Translations under genes and position numbers: made by a program
Shown here: positions 31,535-40,681 of the stretch, piece after piece
Position numbering within the stretch: position 1 is the first letter of the stretch
Layout of the letters: each line of letters starts with the position of its first letter
Notes under the pieces: generated by a model
Seen by the model: only the letters and a program-made list of their open reading frames with translations
What the model was told of the DNA's origin: nothing
The model's database searches: none
Source: an uncultured Pseudomonadales bacterium
Lineage (GTDB): Bacteria; Pseudomonadota; Gammaproteobacteria; Pseudomonadales; Azotimanducaceae
Direction: 5' to 3'
Assembly (NCBI GenBank): GCA_958296295.1
Contig: OY282460.1
Location: forward strand, 2,480,001 to 2,544,000
DNA length: 64,000 nucleotides

Positions 31535-33937
31535 ATGGCCAAGTGGCCGAAATCCAGCCAGCCGGGGCCGGCGACGCCGAAATTTCGCCTTACATCCCTG
31601 GCTGCGGCCGTGGTCGCCGCCGCGCACGGTTCGGCGAGTGGCGCCGAAGCCGAAGAGGAAGAAGGGCGCGGCATCGAGGAGGTCATCGTCACCGCCACGA
31701 AACGGGAAGCGGACATGCAGGACGTTCCGCAGAGCATGACGGCGTTCACCACCGCGGACTTGGAGCGGCTCGGCGCCAAGGACATGAAGGAGTACATCGA
31801 CGCGCTGCCCAGCGTCACGCTGGTCAACGCCGTGCCGGGGCGCAACTCCGTGGTCTTCCGCGGCGTCTCCACGGGTTCGTCGGAGTACCGCACCGACAGC
31901 ATGACCGCGGTGTATCTCGACGAGCAGCCGCTAACGACGAACTCGCAGCAGGTGGACCCGTGGCTGGTGGACATCGAACGCGTTGAGGCCCTGCCGGGCC
32001 CGCAAGGCACGCTGTTCGGATCGAGCTCGCAGTCCGGTACGCTCCGCGTGATCACGAACAAGCCGGATCCGACGGGCATCTCCGGCCAGCTGGACACCGG
32101 CGCGTACGCGACGCGGGGCGGCGAACCGAGCTTCGACGTAAGCGGCCACCTCAACGTGCCGCTGTCGGATCGGCTGGCCGTGCGCGGGGCCGGCTACTAC
32201 TCGCACGAAGGCGGCTATGTGGACAACGTGTTGGGCACGGACGTGGCCGGCACGGCGGACAACGCCGACGTGGTGGAGGAGAACTTCAACGAATACGACG
32301 TCTACGGCGGACGGCTTGCCGCGGCCTGGGAAGTCTCCGATCGCTGGAACGTCCTCGCTTCCGTCATCGGCCAAGGCAGCGACGCCAACGGTTCGTGGGA
32401 ATCGGATCCCGCCTTGGGCGACTTCAAGATCACCAAGTTCTTCGACGAATACCGCGAAGACGACTGGTATCAGCTGGCCATGACCGTCAGCGGCGATTTG
32501 GGTTTCGCGGAGTTCTCCGCCACCACCGCGCAGTTCGACCGCAAGATCGTCTACGAGTGGGACAACATGCTCTACGAGCAATACAAGGACGCCTATTTCG
32601 GCGTGTACAACGGCTACGACCTCTACAACTCGGAATACACCTTCGGCACCACCTTCAACGATCAGGACCAGCAGCGCTTTTCGCAGGAGGTGCGCCTGAC
32701 TTCCACCGGCGCCAGCCGCTTCCAGTGGATGATCGGCGGTTTCTACGAAGACGTTCACGACGAATGGCTGTACGGGGCCAAGAACGACCAGCTCATGGAA
32801 ACGCTGGCCTGGACGGCGGCCAACCAATACGCGTACAACTACTACAGCAGCTACGAAGCCGTCGACTACCCGCTCGCGCCCACCGACATCGGCTACTCCA
32901 ACCGTTTCAAGCGCGACGTGACGCAAAAGGCGGCATTCGGCGAAATGTCGTACGATTTTTCCGATCGATTCACCGCCGGTTTCGGTGCCCGCTGGTTCGA
33001 GTACGACCGCAGCGAGTACGACCGCTTCAACTTTCCGGAGGGCCTGCCTCCCATCGCCGCGCTAGATCTAGGCGGCGCGTACCGCGCCGAGGGTGTGGAA
33101 AGCGACACCGCCTTCAAGCTGAACGCGCAGTACCGTCTGGACGACGAGAAGATGATCTACGCGCTGTTCAGCCAAGGGTTCAGGCTAGGCGGCTCGAACA
33201 GCCAGCGCGCCGCGGCCACCGGGCGGGTGCCGCTCAACTATTCGTCGGACAAGCTGAACAACTTCGAGGTCGGCATCAAGAGCGACTGGGCCGACGGGCG
33301 CCTGCGATTGAACGTCTCGGTGTTCTACATGGTGTGGGAAGACATACAGATCAACAACGAGGGCGGCGTGGAGGATCAGTGGTGGCTGCGCGGCATCATC
33401 AACGGCGACACCGCGGCAACCACGGGCGTGGAGCTGAACTGGGAAGCACACCCCATTGCCAACTTGCGTATCGAGGGCTCCCTATTCCGCGCCGCGCCGG
33501 AGTTCTCCTCCGAGTTCACGCTGTTGAGCGGCAGCGTGGTGCGCGACGGCACCGTGATGCCGGTCTCGCCGGAGTTCAAGTGCTGGCTGGCCGTGGAATA
33601 CTCGTGGTGGGATGTGGCCGCCACCGAGCAGCTGTGGATTCGCTACGACACCAGCTATCAGGCTTCGGTGTACAACGGCATCGAGGCCGCCATCGCCGAG
33701 GACCCGGAGGGTCGCCAACCATCCTGGACGATGGCCAATTTGCAGCTGGGCGCGTCGTTCGGTAGCGGCTGGGACATGACGATCGCCCTCAACAACGTCT
33801 GGGACCGGCGCACCGTCAATTACCTGGACAATGGCGGCAACGAACAAGCGGCGTGGTTCAACGATACGCGCTACCACAACCTTCGCTCGTTCGCCGCGCC
33901 CCGGACGTTCGGCTTGAGCATGACCAAGCGGTTCTAG
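31535..33937 (+). CDS. TonB-dependent outer-membrane receptor
   Basis: The start is ATG 31535, with GGGGAGG 6-12 bases upstream; the open frame extends far upstream across the antisense of the transposase, but that part is not this gene. 800 residues. A short signal peptide (LTSLAAAVVAAAHGSASGAEA) is followed by an N-terminal segment IEEVIVTATKREADMQDVPQ, then the plug (ALPSVTLVNAVPGRNSVVFR, LPGPQGTLFGSSSQSGTLR) and a beta-barrel ending in an aromatic residue (LSMTKRF). It imports an unknown substrate using the proton-motive force via TonB. The next gene (DUF4915) is 22 bases downstream and probably co-transcribed. Confidence 0.93.
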   Translation: MAKWPKSSQPGPATPKFRLTSLAAAVVAAAHGSASGAEAEEEEGRGIEEVIVTATKREADMQDVPQSMTAFTTADLERLGAKDMKEYIDALPSVTLVNAVPGRNSVVFRGVSTGSSEYRTDSMTAVYLDEQPLTTNSQQVDPWLVDIERVEALPGPQGTLFGSSSQSGTLRVITNKPDPTGISGQLDTGAYATRGGEPSFDVSGHLNVPLSDRLAVRGAGYYSHEGGYVDNVLGTDVAGTADNADVVEENFNEYDVYGGRLAAAWEVSDRWNVLASVIGQGSDANGSWESDPALGDFKITKFFDEYREDDWYQLAMTVSGDLGFAEFSATTAQFDRKIVYEWDNMLYEQYKDAYFGVYNGYDLYNSEYTFGTTFNDQDQQRFSQEVRLTSTGASRFQWMIGGFYEDVHDEWLYGAKNDQLMETLAWTAANQYAYNYYSSYEAVDYPLAPTDIGYSNRFKRDVTQKAAFGEMSYDFSDRFTAGFGARWFEYDRSEYDRFNFPEGLPPIAALDLGGAYRAEGVESDTAFKLNAQYRLDDEKMIYALFSQGFRLGGSNSQRAAATGRVPLNYSSDKLNNFEVGIKSDWADGRLRLNVSVFYMVWEDIQINNEGGVEDQWWLRGIINGDTAATTGVELNWEAHPIANLRIEGSLFRAAPEFSSEFTLLSGSVVRDGTVMPVSPEFKCWLAVEYSWWDVAATEQLWIRYDTSYQASVYNGIEAAIAEDPEGRQPSWTMANLQLGASFGSGWDMTIALNNVWDRRTVNYLDNGGNEQAAWFNDTRYHNLRSFAAPRTFGLSMTKRF

Positions 33938-33959
33938 CGCTTCCCGGCCGCGCGATGCC

Positions 33960-34883
33960 ATGAATCGCTTGCTGACCACGTCCGTGGTGCGTGGCAGCCA
34001 GCAGGGCGAGAGCCATGGCGGGGTCTATCTCTTGGACTTGGACGCGCAAAGCGCCCGCTGCGTACTGGACTGGAACAGGGCGAACATCGACTGGGCCGGC
34101 CGAGGCGGCGACCGAGGATTGCGCGGCATCGCCTTCAACGCGGAAACCGTCTACATCGCCGCCAGCGACGAGCTGTTCGCCTTCGCGCCGGACTTCTCGC
34201 CGCTCGGCAGCTGGCGCAATCCGTACCTGAAGCACTGCCATGAGATCTGCGTCCACAAGCACACGCTGTTCCTGGCCTCCACCGGTTTCGACTCCATCCT
34301 AGGCTTCGATCTCGCGCGGCGCGCCTTTCATTGGGCCCTGCATGTCGATGTAGACCGATTCCGTTTCAAGGGCCGCGTCTTCGATCCGCATGGCGACGAT
34401 GGGCCGCTGGCGCTGAACAAGCTGCACATCAACAACGTCCATTGCGAAGCGAGCGGCATGTACCTGGCCGGCTTGCGCACCGGCGGCCTGCTGCACTTCA
34501 ACGGCAAAACCATACGCATGGCGGCGGAACTGCCGTCCGGCACGCACAATGCTCGACCGTTCCGAGACGGCGTGCTGTTCAACGACAGCGCCGCGGACCG
34601 GCTGCGCTACACGGGGCGCACCGGCGAGGAGGATCGAGCGATGGTCGTGCCGAAGTACCGGCCGCGCGAGCTCACGCACAACGGCGTGGATTCCAGCGCG
34701 GTCGCCCGACAGGGGTTCGCGCGCGGCTTGTGCGCTCTGTCGGCGGCGGTGGTGGCTGGCGGCTCGTCGCCGTCGACCGTGACGGTCTACGATCTCGCCA
34801 CCAATCAACGGCTGCTGCGGGTGAACCTGTCCATGGATGTCCGCAACGCCATCCACGGTTTGGAGGTTTGGCCCTTCGACTAG
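33960..34883 (+). CDS. DUF4915/TIGR03032-family protein
   Basis: A 307-residue protein with the family's beta-propeller-like repeats. Recognisable segments are GGDRGLRGIAFNAETVYIAA, LKHCHEICVHKHTLFLASTG, FDSILGFDL, HINNVHCEASGMYLAGLRTG and a closing NAIHGLEVWP. No signal peptide is evident. The biochemical role of the family is not established; members are often encoded beside TPR-sulfotransferases and hydroxylases, as here. Its stop codon overlaps the stop of the convergent sulfotransferase gene by the palindrome CTAG. Confidence 0.8.
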   Translation: MNRLLTTSVVRGSQQGESHGGVYLLDLDAQSARCVLDWNRANIDWAGRGGDRGLRGIAFNAETVYIAASDELFAFAPDFSPLGSWRNPYLKHCHEICVHKHTLFLASTGFDSILGFDLARRAFHWALHVDVDRFRFKGRVFDPHGDDGPLALNKLHINNVHCEASGMYLAGLRTGGLLHFNGKTIRMAAELPSGTHNARPFRDGVLFNDSAADRLRYTGRTGEEDRAMVVPKYRPRELTHNGVDSSAVARQGFARGLCALSAAVVAGGSSPSTVTVYDLATNQRLLRVNLSMDVRNAIHGLEVWPFD

Positions 34884-36895
34884 CTGGCGGCTTGGCGGAC
34901 GCGCTCCGGCAGCGCGTCGACGATCGGCGCCAAGTCGTCGATCAGCCAGCCGAGGTGCTTGGCGTAGGCGCGCCACCTGCCGATCGCCGCGTCGTGAATG
35001 GGCTGTCGCACTTGCTCGGAACTGGCGGTCTTCACGGCCCGCCGGGTTTCGTGGAATCGCACGCAGGCCGGCTCGAAGGACAGGCCGCAGTGGTCCAGGA
35101 TGCGGCGCACTTGGCCTTCCAGATCGGTCACCGTGTCCTCGTAGTGAACGTCGAGCACCGCGCCGGGCAGCACATTGCTCCAGTGTCGCATCAGACGGTC
35201 GTATTGGATGTAGTAGTGGGCGAGGTCTTCCAAGTCGTAGGTGAACGCTTGACCGCTGGCGAAGAGCTGTTTGTAGCAGCCGATACAGGCGTCGAGCGGA
35301 TGGCGGCGCGCGTTGATGATCTTGGCGTTCGGCAGGATCAAGCGGGCGAAGCCGAGCAGTGGGAAATTGTTCGGCATTTTGTCCGTGAAGGTGGGGCGGG
35401 CGGTGTGGCGGTGGGAGCGGGCGGCGTCCAAGTATTGCTGGCCGTAGGCTCGCCAATCGCTGTCGCGCAAGCGCCGCGCGGCTTCGGGAAACTGCTCTTC
35501 GGCGGCGCGATAGCGGCCTAGGGAAGCCGCGATCCGGCCGAGGATTGGCAGTTCAGCGGTACCTTCCACTTGGCTGTGGCTGGCAAGGATCTGCTCGACC
35601 AATGTCGAGCCGGAGCGGGGCAAACCGACGATGAAGATCGGGTCGGCCGCCGGATGTCCTCGCCCGGCGTGCGCGGCCAGGAACGCTCGATCGAAGACCT
35701 CCACGATGCGGGCGTGCCGGTCTTCCATTGCCACCGGATCGTGCTTCACGCGAGGTCGTTGCAGATGGTTGCCGGCGTCGAAATGCATCCATGCCGCATC
35801 GTAGTCGGCGCTGTCCTCGCAGGCCTTGCCGAGCGCGAAGCGAAAATGCACCTGCTCGCTCTCGCTCAGATCGCCGCGTTCGAGTTGCTGGCGCATAGCG
35901 CTCACTTCGGGCGGCTCGAATTGGAACACTTTGAGGTTGGCCAGGCTCCAGTACGCTTCGCCGAAGCGCGGCCGCAGCGCGATGGCGCGGCGATAGGCGG
36001 CGAGCGCCGCGGCCTGATCGCCGATCGTTTTGAGCGCATGCGCGTAGCTCAGCAGAGCGCCGGGCGAGTCGGGGTCGAGTTGCAGCGACCGTCGATAGGC
36101 GTGGATACTGGATTCCGGTTCGCCGGCTTGGGCGTGGGCACTGCCTAGCCCGGCCCAGGCGGTGGCGCTGCCCGGCACCACCGCCACCGCCTGACGGTAG
36201 GCGTCCACCGCGTCGGCGTACTTGTCGGCGTCCAGCAACACGCGGCCCAGCGTGAGCCATGCCGCGGCGAAGTCCGGAGCGAGGGCCGTTGCCTTGCGCA
36301 GCCACGCTTCGGCATCGGACAGGTTGCGTTTGCCGCGCCAGCAGGCGAGCGCAATCTGTCGCATGGCGGAGACGTCTTCCGGATGTTCCCGCAGCACGGC
36401 GCGCAGCGTCGCGATCGCCTCGTCCACTCGACCGGCCTTGAGCTGATCCGCGCCCTCGGCGACTCGCCCGGCGACGGGGTTGCGGTCGAAGAACGCCTCG
36501 AAGTGGCGATCGGCCTCTTGGCCGCGGCCGAGCGTTGCCAGCGCTTCGCCCAGCTTCCGATGCGCCGATGGCGTCTCGGGGGCCAAGGCGACGGCTTTGC
36601 GGAACAGTCCGACGGCTTCCTCGAGACGCCCGCCGGCGGCGAACACGTTGCCCAGATCTTCGTAGAGAATCGCTTGCCCCGGGGCCAGCGCGAGGGCGCG
36701 GCGCAGCTCCGTTTCCGCTTCGGCGAAGCGACCTTGCTTGGCCAACGCGCGCGCCAACAGCGCCAAGTGCCGGACGCTGCCCGGATGCGCCAGCAGATGT
36801 TCGCGGCAGATCGCCTCGGCCCGCGAGGGTTGATTGGCTCGCAGGGCGGCCACGGCGGCGCGCACATCGTCGTTTGGCGCTGACGCGGTGGACAC
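34880..36895 (-). CDS. TPR-repeat sulfotransferase
   Basis: A 671-residue fusion. Residues about 10-390 are tandem TPRs (patterns such as GRLEEAVGLFRKAVALAPE and ADAVDAYRQAVAVVPGSATAW). Residues about 415-671 form a PAPS-dependent sulfotransferase with the 5'-phosphosulfate loop GLPRSGSTLVEQIL beginning at G424 and a 3'-phosphate region around NARRHPLDACIGCYKQ. Such proteins resemble tyrosylprotein-type sulfotransferases, with the TPRs binding a protein or peptide substrate. The gene starts four bases after the beta-hydroxylase stop, so the two form an operon. The substrate is unknown. Confidence 0.9.
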   Translation of the reverse strand: MSTASAPNDDVRAAVAALRANQPSRAEAICREHLLAHPGSVRHLALLARALAKQGRFAEAETELRRALALAPGQAILYEDLGNVFAAGGRLEEAVGLFRKAVALAPETPSAHRKLGEALATLGRGQEADRHFEAFFDRNPVAGRVAEGADQLKAGRVDEAIATLRAVLREHPEDVSAMRQIALACWRGKRNLSDAEAWLRKATALAPDFAAAWLTLGRVLLDADKYADAVDAYRQAVAVVPGSATAWAGLGSAHAQAGEPESSIHAYRRSLQLDPDSPGALLSYAHALKTIGDQAAALAAYRRAIALRPRFGEAYWSLANLKVFQFEPPEVSAMRQQLERGDLSESEQVHFRFALGKACEDSADYDAAWMHFDAGNHLQRPRVKHDPVAMEDRHARIVEVFDRAFLAAHAGRGHPAADPIFIVGLPRSGSTLVEQILASHSQVEGTAELPILGRIAASLGRYRAAEEQFPEAARRLRDSDWRAYGQQYLDAARSHRHTARPTFTDKMPNNFPLLGFARLILPNAKIINARRHPLDACIGCYKQLFASGQAFTYDLEDLAHYYIQYDRLMRHWSNVLPGAVLDVHYEDTVTDLEGQVRRILDHCGLSFEPACVRFHETRRAVKTASSEQVRQPIHDAAIGRWRAYAKHLGWLIDDLAPIVDALPERVRQAAS

Positions 36896-36899
36896 GGGC

Positions 36900-37484
36900 T
36901 TAGGCGCCGTCCTGCCGGGCCAGCCCGGGCGTGGCGAGAGCGCTTGGCGGCAGGTAGTCGAAGATGAAGTGATCGCGCTCGGCGGCGCCGTTGTTCAATA
37001 CCGAGTGCGGGCGCTGGTTGTCGATCTCGTAGGCGCGACCGACCACTAGGCGGTGCGGCGCGCCATCCACCAGGAAGCGCACGCGGGAGTTGGTCGAGAG
37101 CGGCACGTGGATGCGATGGCTGTGCCGGAAGGAGACGTGCTTGTCGCGGTGCGGCGCGATCCGCGCGGCGGGCGGCAGGCGAACCGTCATCGCCCGAAGG
37201 AATGCGCCTCCAGATGCGTAGTTGACCGCGACGATCCGCTCCATCAGCGCCAGTGCGATCGGGCCGAGCCTCTTCCACCCGCTTGCTCGGCGCACGTTGA
37301 GGCGGGGCCAATCGTCCGCGTCAAGGAACAGCAACAACACCGATTCGGTGGCGCGGTGCATCTCGAAAGTGTCCTGCCGATACGCCTCCGCCCGCCACGC
37401 GGCGGTATCGAGCGCCGCAACCGCTGCTTGCAGCGGTTGGCAACAAACGGCGCCCAAGTCGCGCACCGACACATCGCCCTGCAT
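36900..37484 (-). CDS. Aspartyl/asparaginyl beta-hydroxylase family protein
   Basis: A 194-residue 2-oxoglutarate/Fe(II) oxygenase of the Asp_Arg_Hydrox family. The core IAPHRDKHVSFRHSHRIHVP supplies H112 as a likely iron ligand, with R124 and H126 nearby. The distal H160 in NQRPHSVLNNG is the second ligand, and R170 is the probable 2-oxoglutarate contact. Family members hydroxylate Asp or Asn side chains in proteins or peptides, or free amino acids. It sits upstream of the TPR-sulfotransferase (4-base spacing), suggesting that both modify the same target. Confidence 0.87.
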   Translation of the reverse strand: MQGDVSVRDLGAVCCQPLQAAVAALDTAAWRAEAYRQDTFEMHRATESVLLLFLDADDWPRLNVRRASGWKRLGPIALALMERIVAVNYASGGAFLRAMTVRLPPAARIAPHRDKHVSFRHSHRIHVPLSTNSRVRFLVDGAPHRLVVGRAYEIDNQRPHSVLNNGAAERDHFIFDYLPPSALATPGLARQDGA

Positions 37485-37612
37485 CTGTTCCTCCCCGGCC
37501 GTGGCCGCTACGGCGTACCTGCTTGCGGACTCGCTCCAACATGCGCGGTGGCCGGCGGCAAGTCAACCGCTTCCGACCGCCTCGGCGCGCGCGGCAGCTT
37601 GGAGTACCTCGC

Positions 37613-39253
37613 CTAGCCCTCGCCCGCCTGGGCCAGCAGCGTTCTCGCGTAGGCCCGCGAGTCTTCCGTCACGCCGCGCCCGCCGAGCATGCGCGCCAGC
37701 TCCTCCACCCGCTCCGCATCTTTCAACGCCTCGATCACCGTATCGTGTTCACTCGTCTTGGCCACCTTCAGATGGAGGTCCGCGAGCGCCGCGATCTGCG
37801 GCGCGTGCGTTACGACGATGACCTGCGTGGTCGCCGCCAACCGGCGCAGCAGCCGGCCAAGCACCGCCGCGCCGATGCCGCCCACACCCACATCGGCCTC
37901 GTCCAAAATCAAACAAGGCAGCCGGGACCGCGCCGCGGCCACGACGTCGATGGCGAGTCCGATGCGGGCGAGCTCGCCGCCCGAGGCGATTTCCCCCAAC
38001 GCGCCGGCCGGATAGCGCGGATTGGTGCGCGCCTTGAACTCCACTTGGTCCAAACCGGCGGCGGATTCCGCCGCCGAGAACTCCACCCGCATTACGGCGT
38101 CGCCGAATCCAAGTTCGGCCAAGACGGCGTTGATCTGTTCGCAAAACGGCCCGGCGGCAGTCCGGCGCGCTGCGGACAGCGCCTGGCTGGCGGCGAGAAA
38201 CCGCTCCTCGGCTTCGGCCAGCTCGTCGGCCGCTGCTGCCCCGCACGTCTCCGCGGCGGCGATGTCCCGCAGTTCCGCGGCAAGTTCATCAAGCCGCTTG
38301 CCAAGATCCGACGCGGCGACTCGGTGCTTGCGCGCCATGTCGTGGAGCGCGGCCAGCTGCGCATCCACCTCCCGGAGCCGAGCGTCGTCTTCGGGAATGG
38401 ACTGAAGGTAGTTCCGCAGCTCCGTTTGCGCCTCCTCCAAATGCGTCTGCGCCGAGGTCGCCAAATCCACGGCCGTGCCGAGCCGGGCGTCGTCCGCGCG
38501 TTCGAGAAGCGCCGCGAGCCGCGCCACGCCGCCGATCAACGCTTCGTCCAGCTCGCTCTGCGCGCCGCCGATGTCCGAGAGCAACTCCTGCGCCCGGCTA
38601 AGGCGTCTGTGCTCGGCGGCGAGTTCGTCCACACGATGCACCGCGTCGCCAAGCCCGCGCAGTTCCTCCACCTGATAGCGCAGCAGGCTGCCCCGTTCGC
38701 GCGAACGTTCCCCGGCATCGCGCGCCGCGGCAAGCCGGGCCGCGCAATCCCGGCGCCGCTGATAGCTCGCGGCGGCGTCTTCCACCAACGCCGACGGCAC
38801 GCCGAACTCGTCTAGAAGGCGGCGTTGGACGCCGCGATTCAGCAGCTGTCGGTGCTCGTTCTGGCCGTGAATGTCCACCAGCGGCTCGGTGAGCGAGCGC
38901 AAGGTGGCCAACGTCGTGGGCACGCCGTTCACGAACGCTCGCGAACGGCCTTCGCTGGCCGAGCGGCGCACCAGACAGGTGCGCTCGTCCAGCGACCGCA
39001 TGGCGAGACGCTCCAGCGCGCTTTGGATGTCCGGCCGCTCGGCGATGTCGAACTCGGCGCTCACGTCGCATGTGTCCGCACCCGGCCGCATCTGCGCGCG
39101 GCGCACCCTGGCGCCGAGCACAAGCGACAACGCATCGAGCAGAATGGACTTGCCGGCGCCCGACTCGCCGGTGATCACCGTTAGTCCCGGGCCGAACTCG
39201 ATGTCCAGTTCCGCCACCAAGGCGAAATTCGAGATGGTGAGCGCTCGCAACAT
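37613..39253 (-). CDS. recN: DNA repair protein RecN
   Basis: An SMC-like ATPase of 546 residues that acts in double-strand-break repair. The start is the ATG at 39253 (MLRALTISNFALV), which fits family length; the frame extends 59 codons further but unconvincingly. Walker A is GESGAGKS (29-36). A central coiled-coil-rich region follows, then a signature-like IASGGELARIGLAI and Walker B CLILDEADVGVGG. No clear LexA box is visible upstream. It diverges from hrcA as in many gammaproteobacteria, but its usual downstream neighbour bamE is displaced. Confidence 0.96.
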   Translation of the reverse strand: MLRALTISNFALVAELDIEFGPGLTVITGESGAGKSILLDALSLVLGARVRRAQMRPGADTCDVSAEFDIAERPDIQSALERLAMRSLDERTCLVRRSASEGRSRAFVNGVPTTLATLRSLTEPLVDIHGQNEHRQLLNRGVQRRLLDEFGVPSALVEDAAASYQRRRDCAARLAAARDAGERSRERGSLLRYQVEELRGLGDAVHRVDELAAEHRRLSRAQELLSDIGGAQSELDEALIGGVARLAALLERADDARLGTAVDLATSAQTHLEEAQTELRNYLQSIPEDDARLREVDAQLAALHDMARKHRVAASDLGKRLDELAAELRDIAAAETCGAAAADELAEAEERFLAASQALSAARRTAAGPFCEQINAVLAELGFGDAVMRVEFSAAESAAGLDQVEFKARTNPRYPAGALGEIASGGELARIGLAIDVVAAARSRLPCLILDEADVGVGGIGAAVLGRLLRRLAATTQVIVVTHAPQIAALADLHLKVAKTSEHDTVIEALKDAERVEELARMLGGRGVTEDSRAYARTLLAQAGEG

Positions 39254-39428
39254 GGGAGGCCGAGCAGGGAACGACGGGCGACTAGTGTAATGCAGGGTGT
39301 GGATCGGCCTTGGTTTCGGCACTACGCCACGCCGGCAACGCCGCTTGCGCTCTTGCGCTCGCGGCGCGTGAATCGGCGGCGCGCTTGATGCATGATCGGG
39401 GCAACCGGCGAACTCGAGGCGAGTGCGC

Positions 39429-40487
39429 ATGCCAAAGAGGCGCGACAGTCCTCCCGGCGAAGTCGACGAACGGGCGCAGCAGCTCCTAAAGGCGCTGGTG
39501 GAGCGCTACCTCGTGGACGGCGCTCCGGTGGCGTCCAGAACGCTCGCGTCCGGAGCGGAAGTGGCGGTGAGCTCGGCGACGGTGCGCAACGTCATGGCGG
39601 ATCTGGAGGACCGCGGCTTGGTCGCCAGTCCGCACACGTCGGCCGGCAAGGTGCCGACGCACCGCGGGTTGCGTTTCTTCGTGGACAGCTTGATCTCCGT
39701 TCAGCCCCTCGATCGCCGCGGTGTCGGACGCATCCGCGGCGGCTTGGATCCGAACATGCAACCCAACGAATTGGCGTTGACCGCCTCCAAGCTGCTTTCC
39801 CAAGTGACGCACATGGCCGGTGTGGTCACGATGCCACGCGCCGGCCAGCCATCGCTGCGGCAGGTGGAGTTCCTGCCGCTTTCCGGCCAGCGCGTGCTGG
39901 TGATCCTGGTCGTCAACGACCGCGACGTGCAGAATCGCGTCATCCACACCGAGCGGGCCTACGACGAAGCCGAGCTGGCGCAAGCGGCCAACTACATCAA
40001 CCGCGAGTTCGCCGGCGCGCAGCTGGACGCCATTCGCAAAGGCGTGTTGAACAGCATGCGGGACGACAAGGCGCGTCTGGACGCGGTGATGCAGGCGGCC
40101 TTGGACGTCGCCGCCAAGGCGTTCGCGCAAACCGCCGAAAACGATGCGGACTACGTGGTGTCCGGAGAGGCGAACCTCGTGGAGTCGCTGAGCAGCATCG
40201 AGGAGGTGCGCGAGCTGTTCGACGCTTTCGCGCGCAAAGGCGCGATCCTGCACTTGCTCGATCAGTGCCTCGACACCCCCGGCATCCAGCTGTTCATCGG
40301 CGAGGAGTCCGGCTATCAACCGCTCGGCGACTACAGCCTCGTCACCGCCCGGTACGAAGCGAACGGCGCCGTCGCCGGCGTGCTCGGCGTGATCGGGCCA
40401 ACGCGCATGGCGTACGACAAAGTGATCCCCGCCGTGGACGTGACCGCGCGGTTGCTCGGCATGGCGATGGTGGCAGGGGCTTCCTGA
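39429..40487 (+). CDS. hrcA: Heat-shock repressor HrcA
   Basis: A 352-residue winged-helix repressor of the hrcA-grpE-dnaK-dnaJ set. The start is ATG 39429, preceded by GAGGCGAG; a GTG two codons earlier is the alternative. The N-terminal wHTH is clear (QQLLKALVERYLVDGAPVAS, SSATVRNVMADLEDRGLV, SPHTSAGKVPTHRGLRFFVD), followed by the GAF-like dimerisation domain. HrcA normally binds the CIRCE inverted repeat. I find no consensus CIRCE upstream of hrcA or grpE, but a 9-bp inverted repeat with a 10-base spacer precedes grpE. Confidence 0.95.
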   Translation: MPKRRDSPPGEVDERAQQLLKALVERYLVDGAPVASRTLASGAEVAVSSATVRNVMADLEDRGLVASPHTSAGKVPTHRGLRFFVDSLISVQPLDRRGVGRIRGGLDPNMQPNELALTASKLLSQVTHMAGVVTMPRAGQPSLRQVEFLPLSGQRVLVILVVNDRDVQNRVIHTERAYDEAELAQAANYINREFAGAQLDAIRKGVLNSMRDDKARLDAVMQAALDVAAKAFAQTAENDADYVVSGEANLVESLSSIEEVRELFDAFARKGAILHLLDQCLDTPGIQLFIGEESGYQPLGDYSLVTARYEANGAVAGVLGVIGPTRMAYDKVIPAVDVTARLLGMAMVAGAS

Positions 40488-40535
40488 CAACGACCAGTAG
40501 CGAGGCCCGATTTCCTCGCCACGGCATCCCGGCGG

Positions 40536-40566
40536 TTGACTTGGCCGCGAACGCCCCCATCTATGG
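40536..40566 (+). promoter_or_regulatory. Candidate heat-shock/sigma-70 promoter before grpE
   Basis: TTGACTTGG at 40536 is followed by CCCCATCTAT at 40555-40564. The CCCCATnTA piece resembles a sigma-32 -10 element, but the CTTG to CCCCAT spacing is shorter than the sigma-32 norm. A sigma-70 reading (TTGACT ... TCTATG) is also possible. Confidence 0.45.
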
Positions 40567-40609
40567 TGGCGCGTGGCGGTAGCGGCGAGCAGCGCAGAAC
40601 CGTGCACGC

Positions 40610-40637
40610 CGAACCCTGACAAGCGAGACAGGGTTCG
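40610..40637. promoter_or_regulatory. CIRCE-like inverted repeat upstream of grpE
   Basis: CGAACCCTG, 10 bases, then CAGGGTTCG: perfect 9-bp arms, 44 bases before the grpE start. The geometry mimics CIRCE (9-bp arms, 9-base spacer), but the sequence differs from TTAGCACTC-N9-GAGTGCTAA. It could be a diverged HrcA operator or a 5'-UTR hairpin. Confidence 0.4.
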
Positions 40638-40681
40638 CCGCCACAGCAGCACAGGGGCAGCGGAAGGAGGTGCGACACCAA

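Noticed and set aside
39254..39428. LexA box or CIRCE in the recN-hrcA divergent region
   Set aside because: No CTG-N10-CAG or TTAGCACTC-type repeat found on reading.
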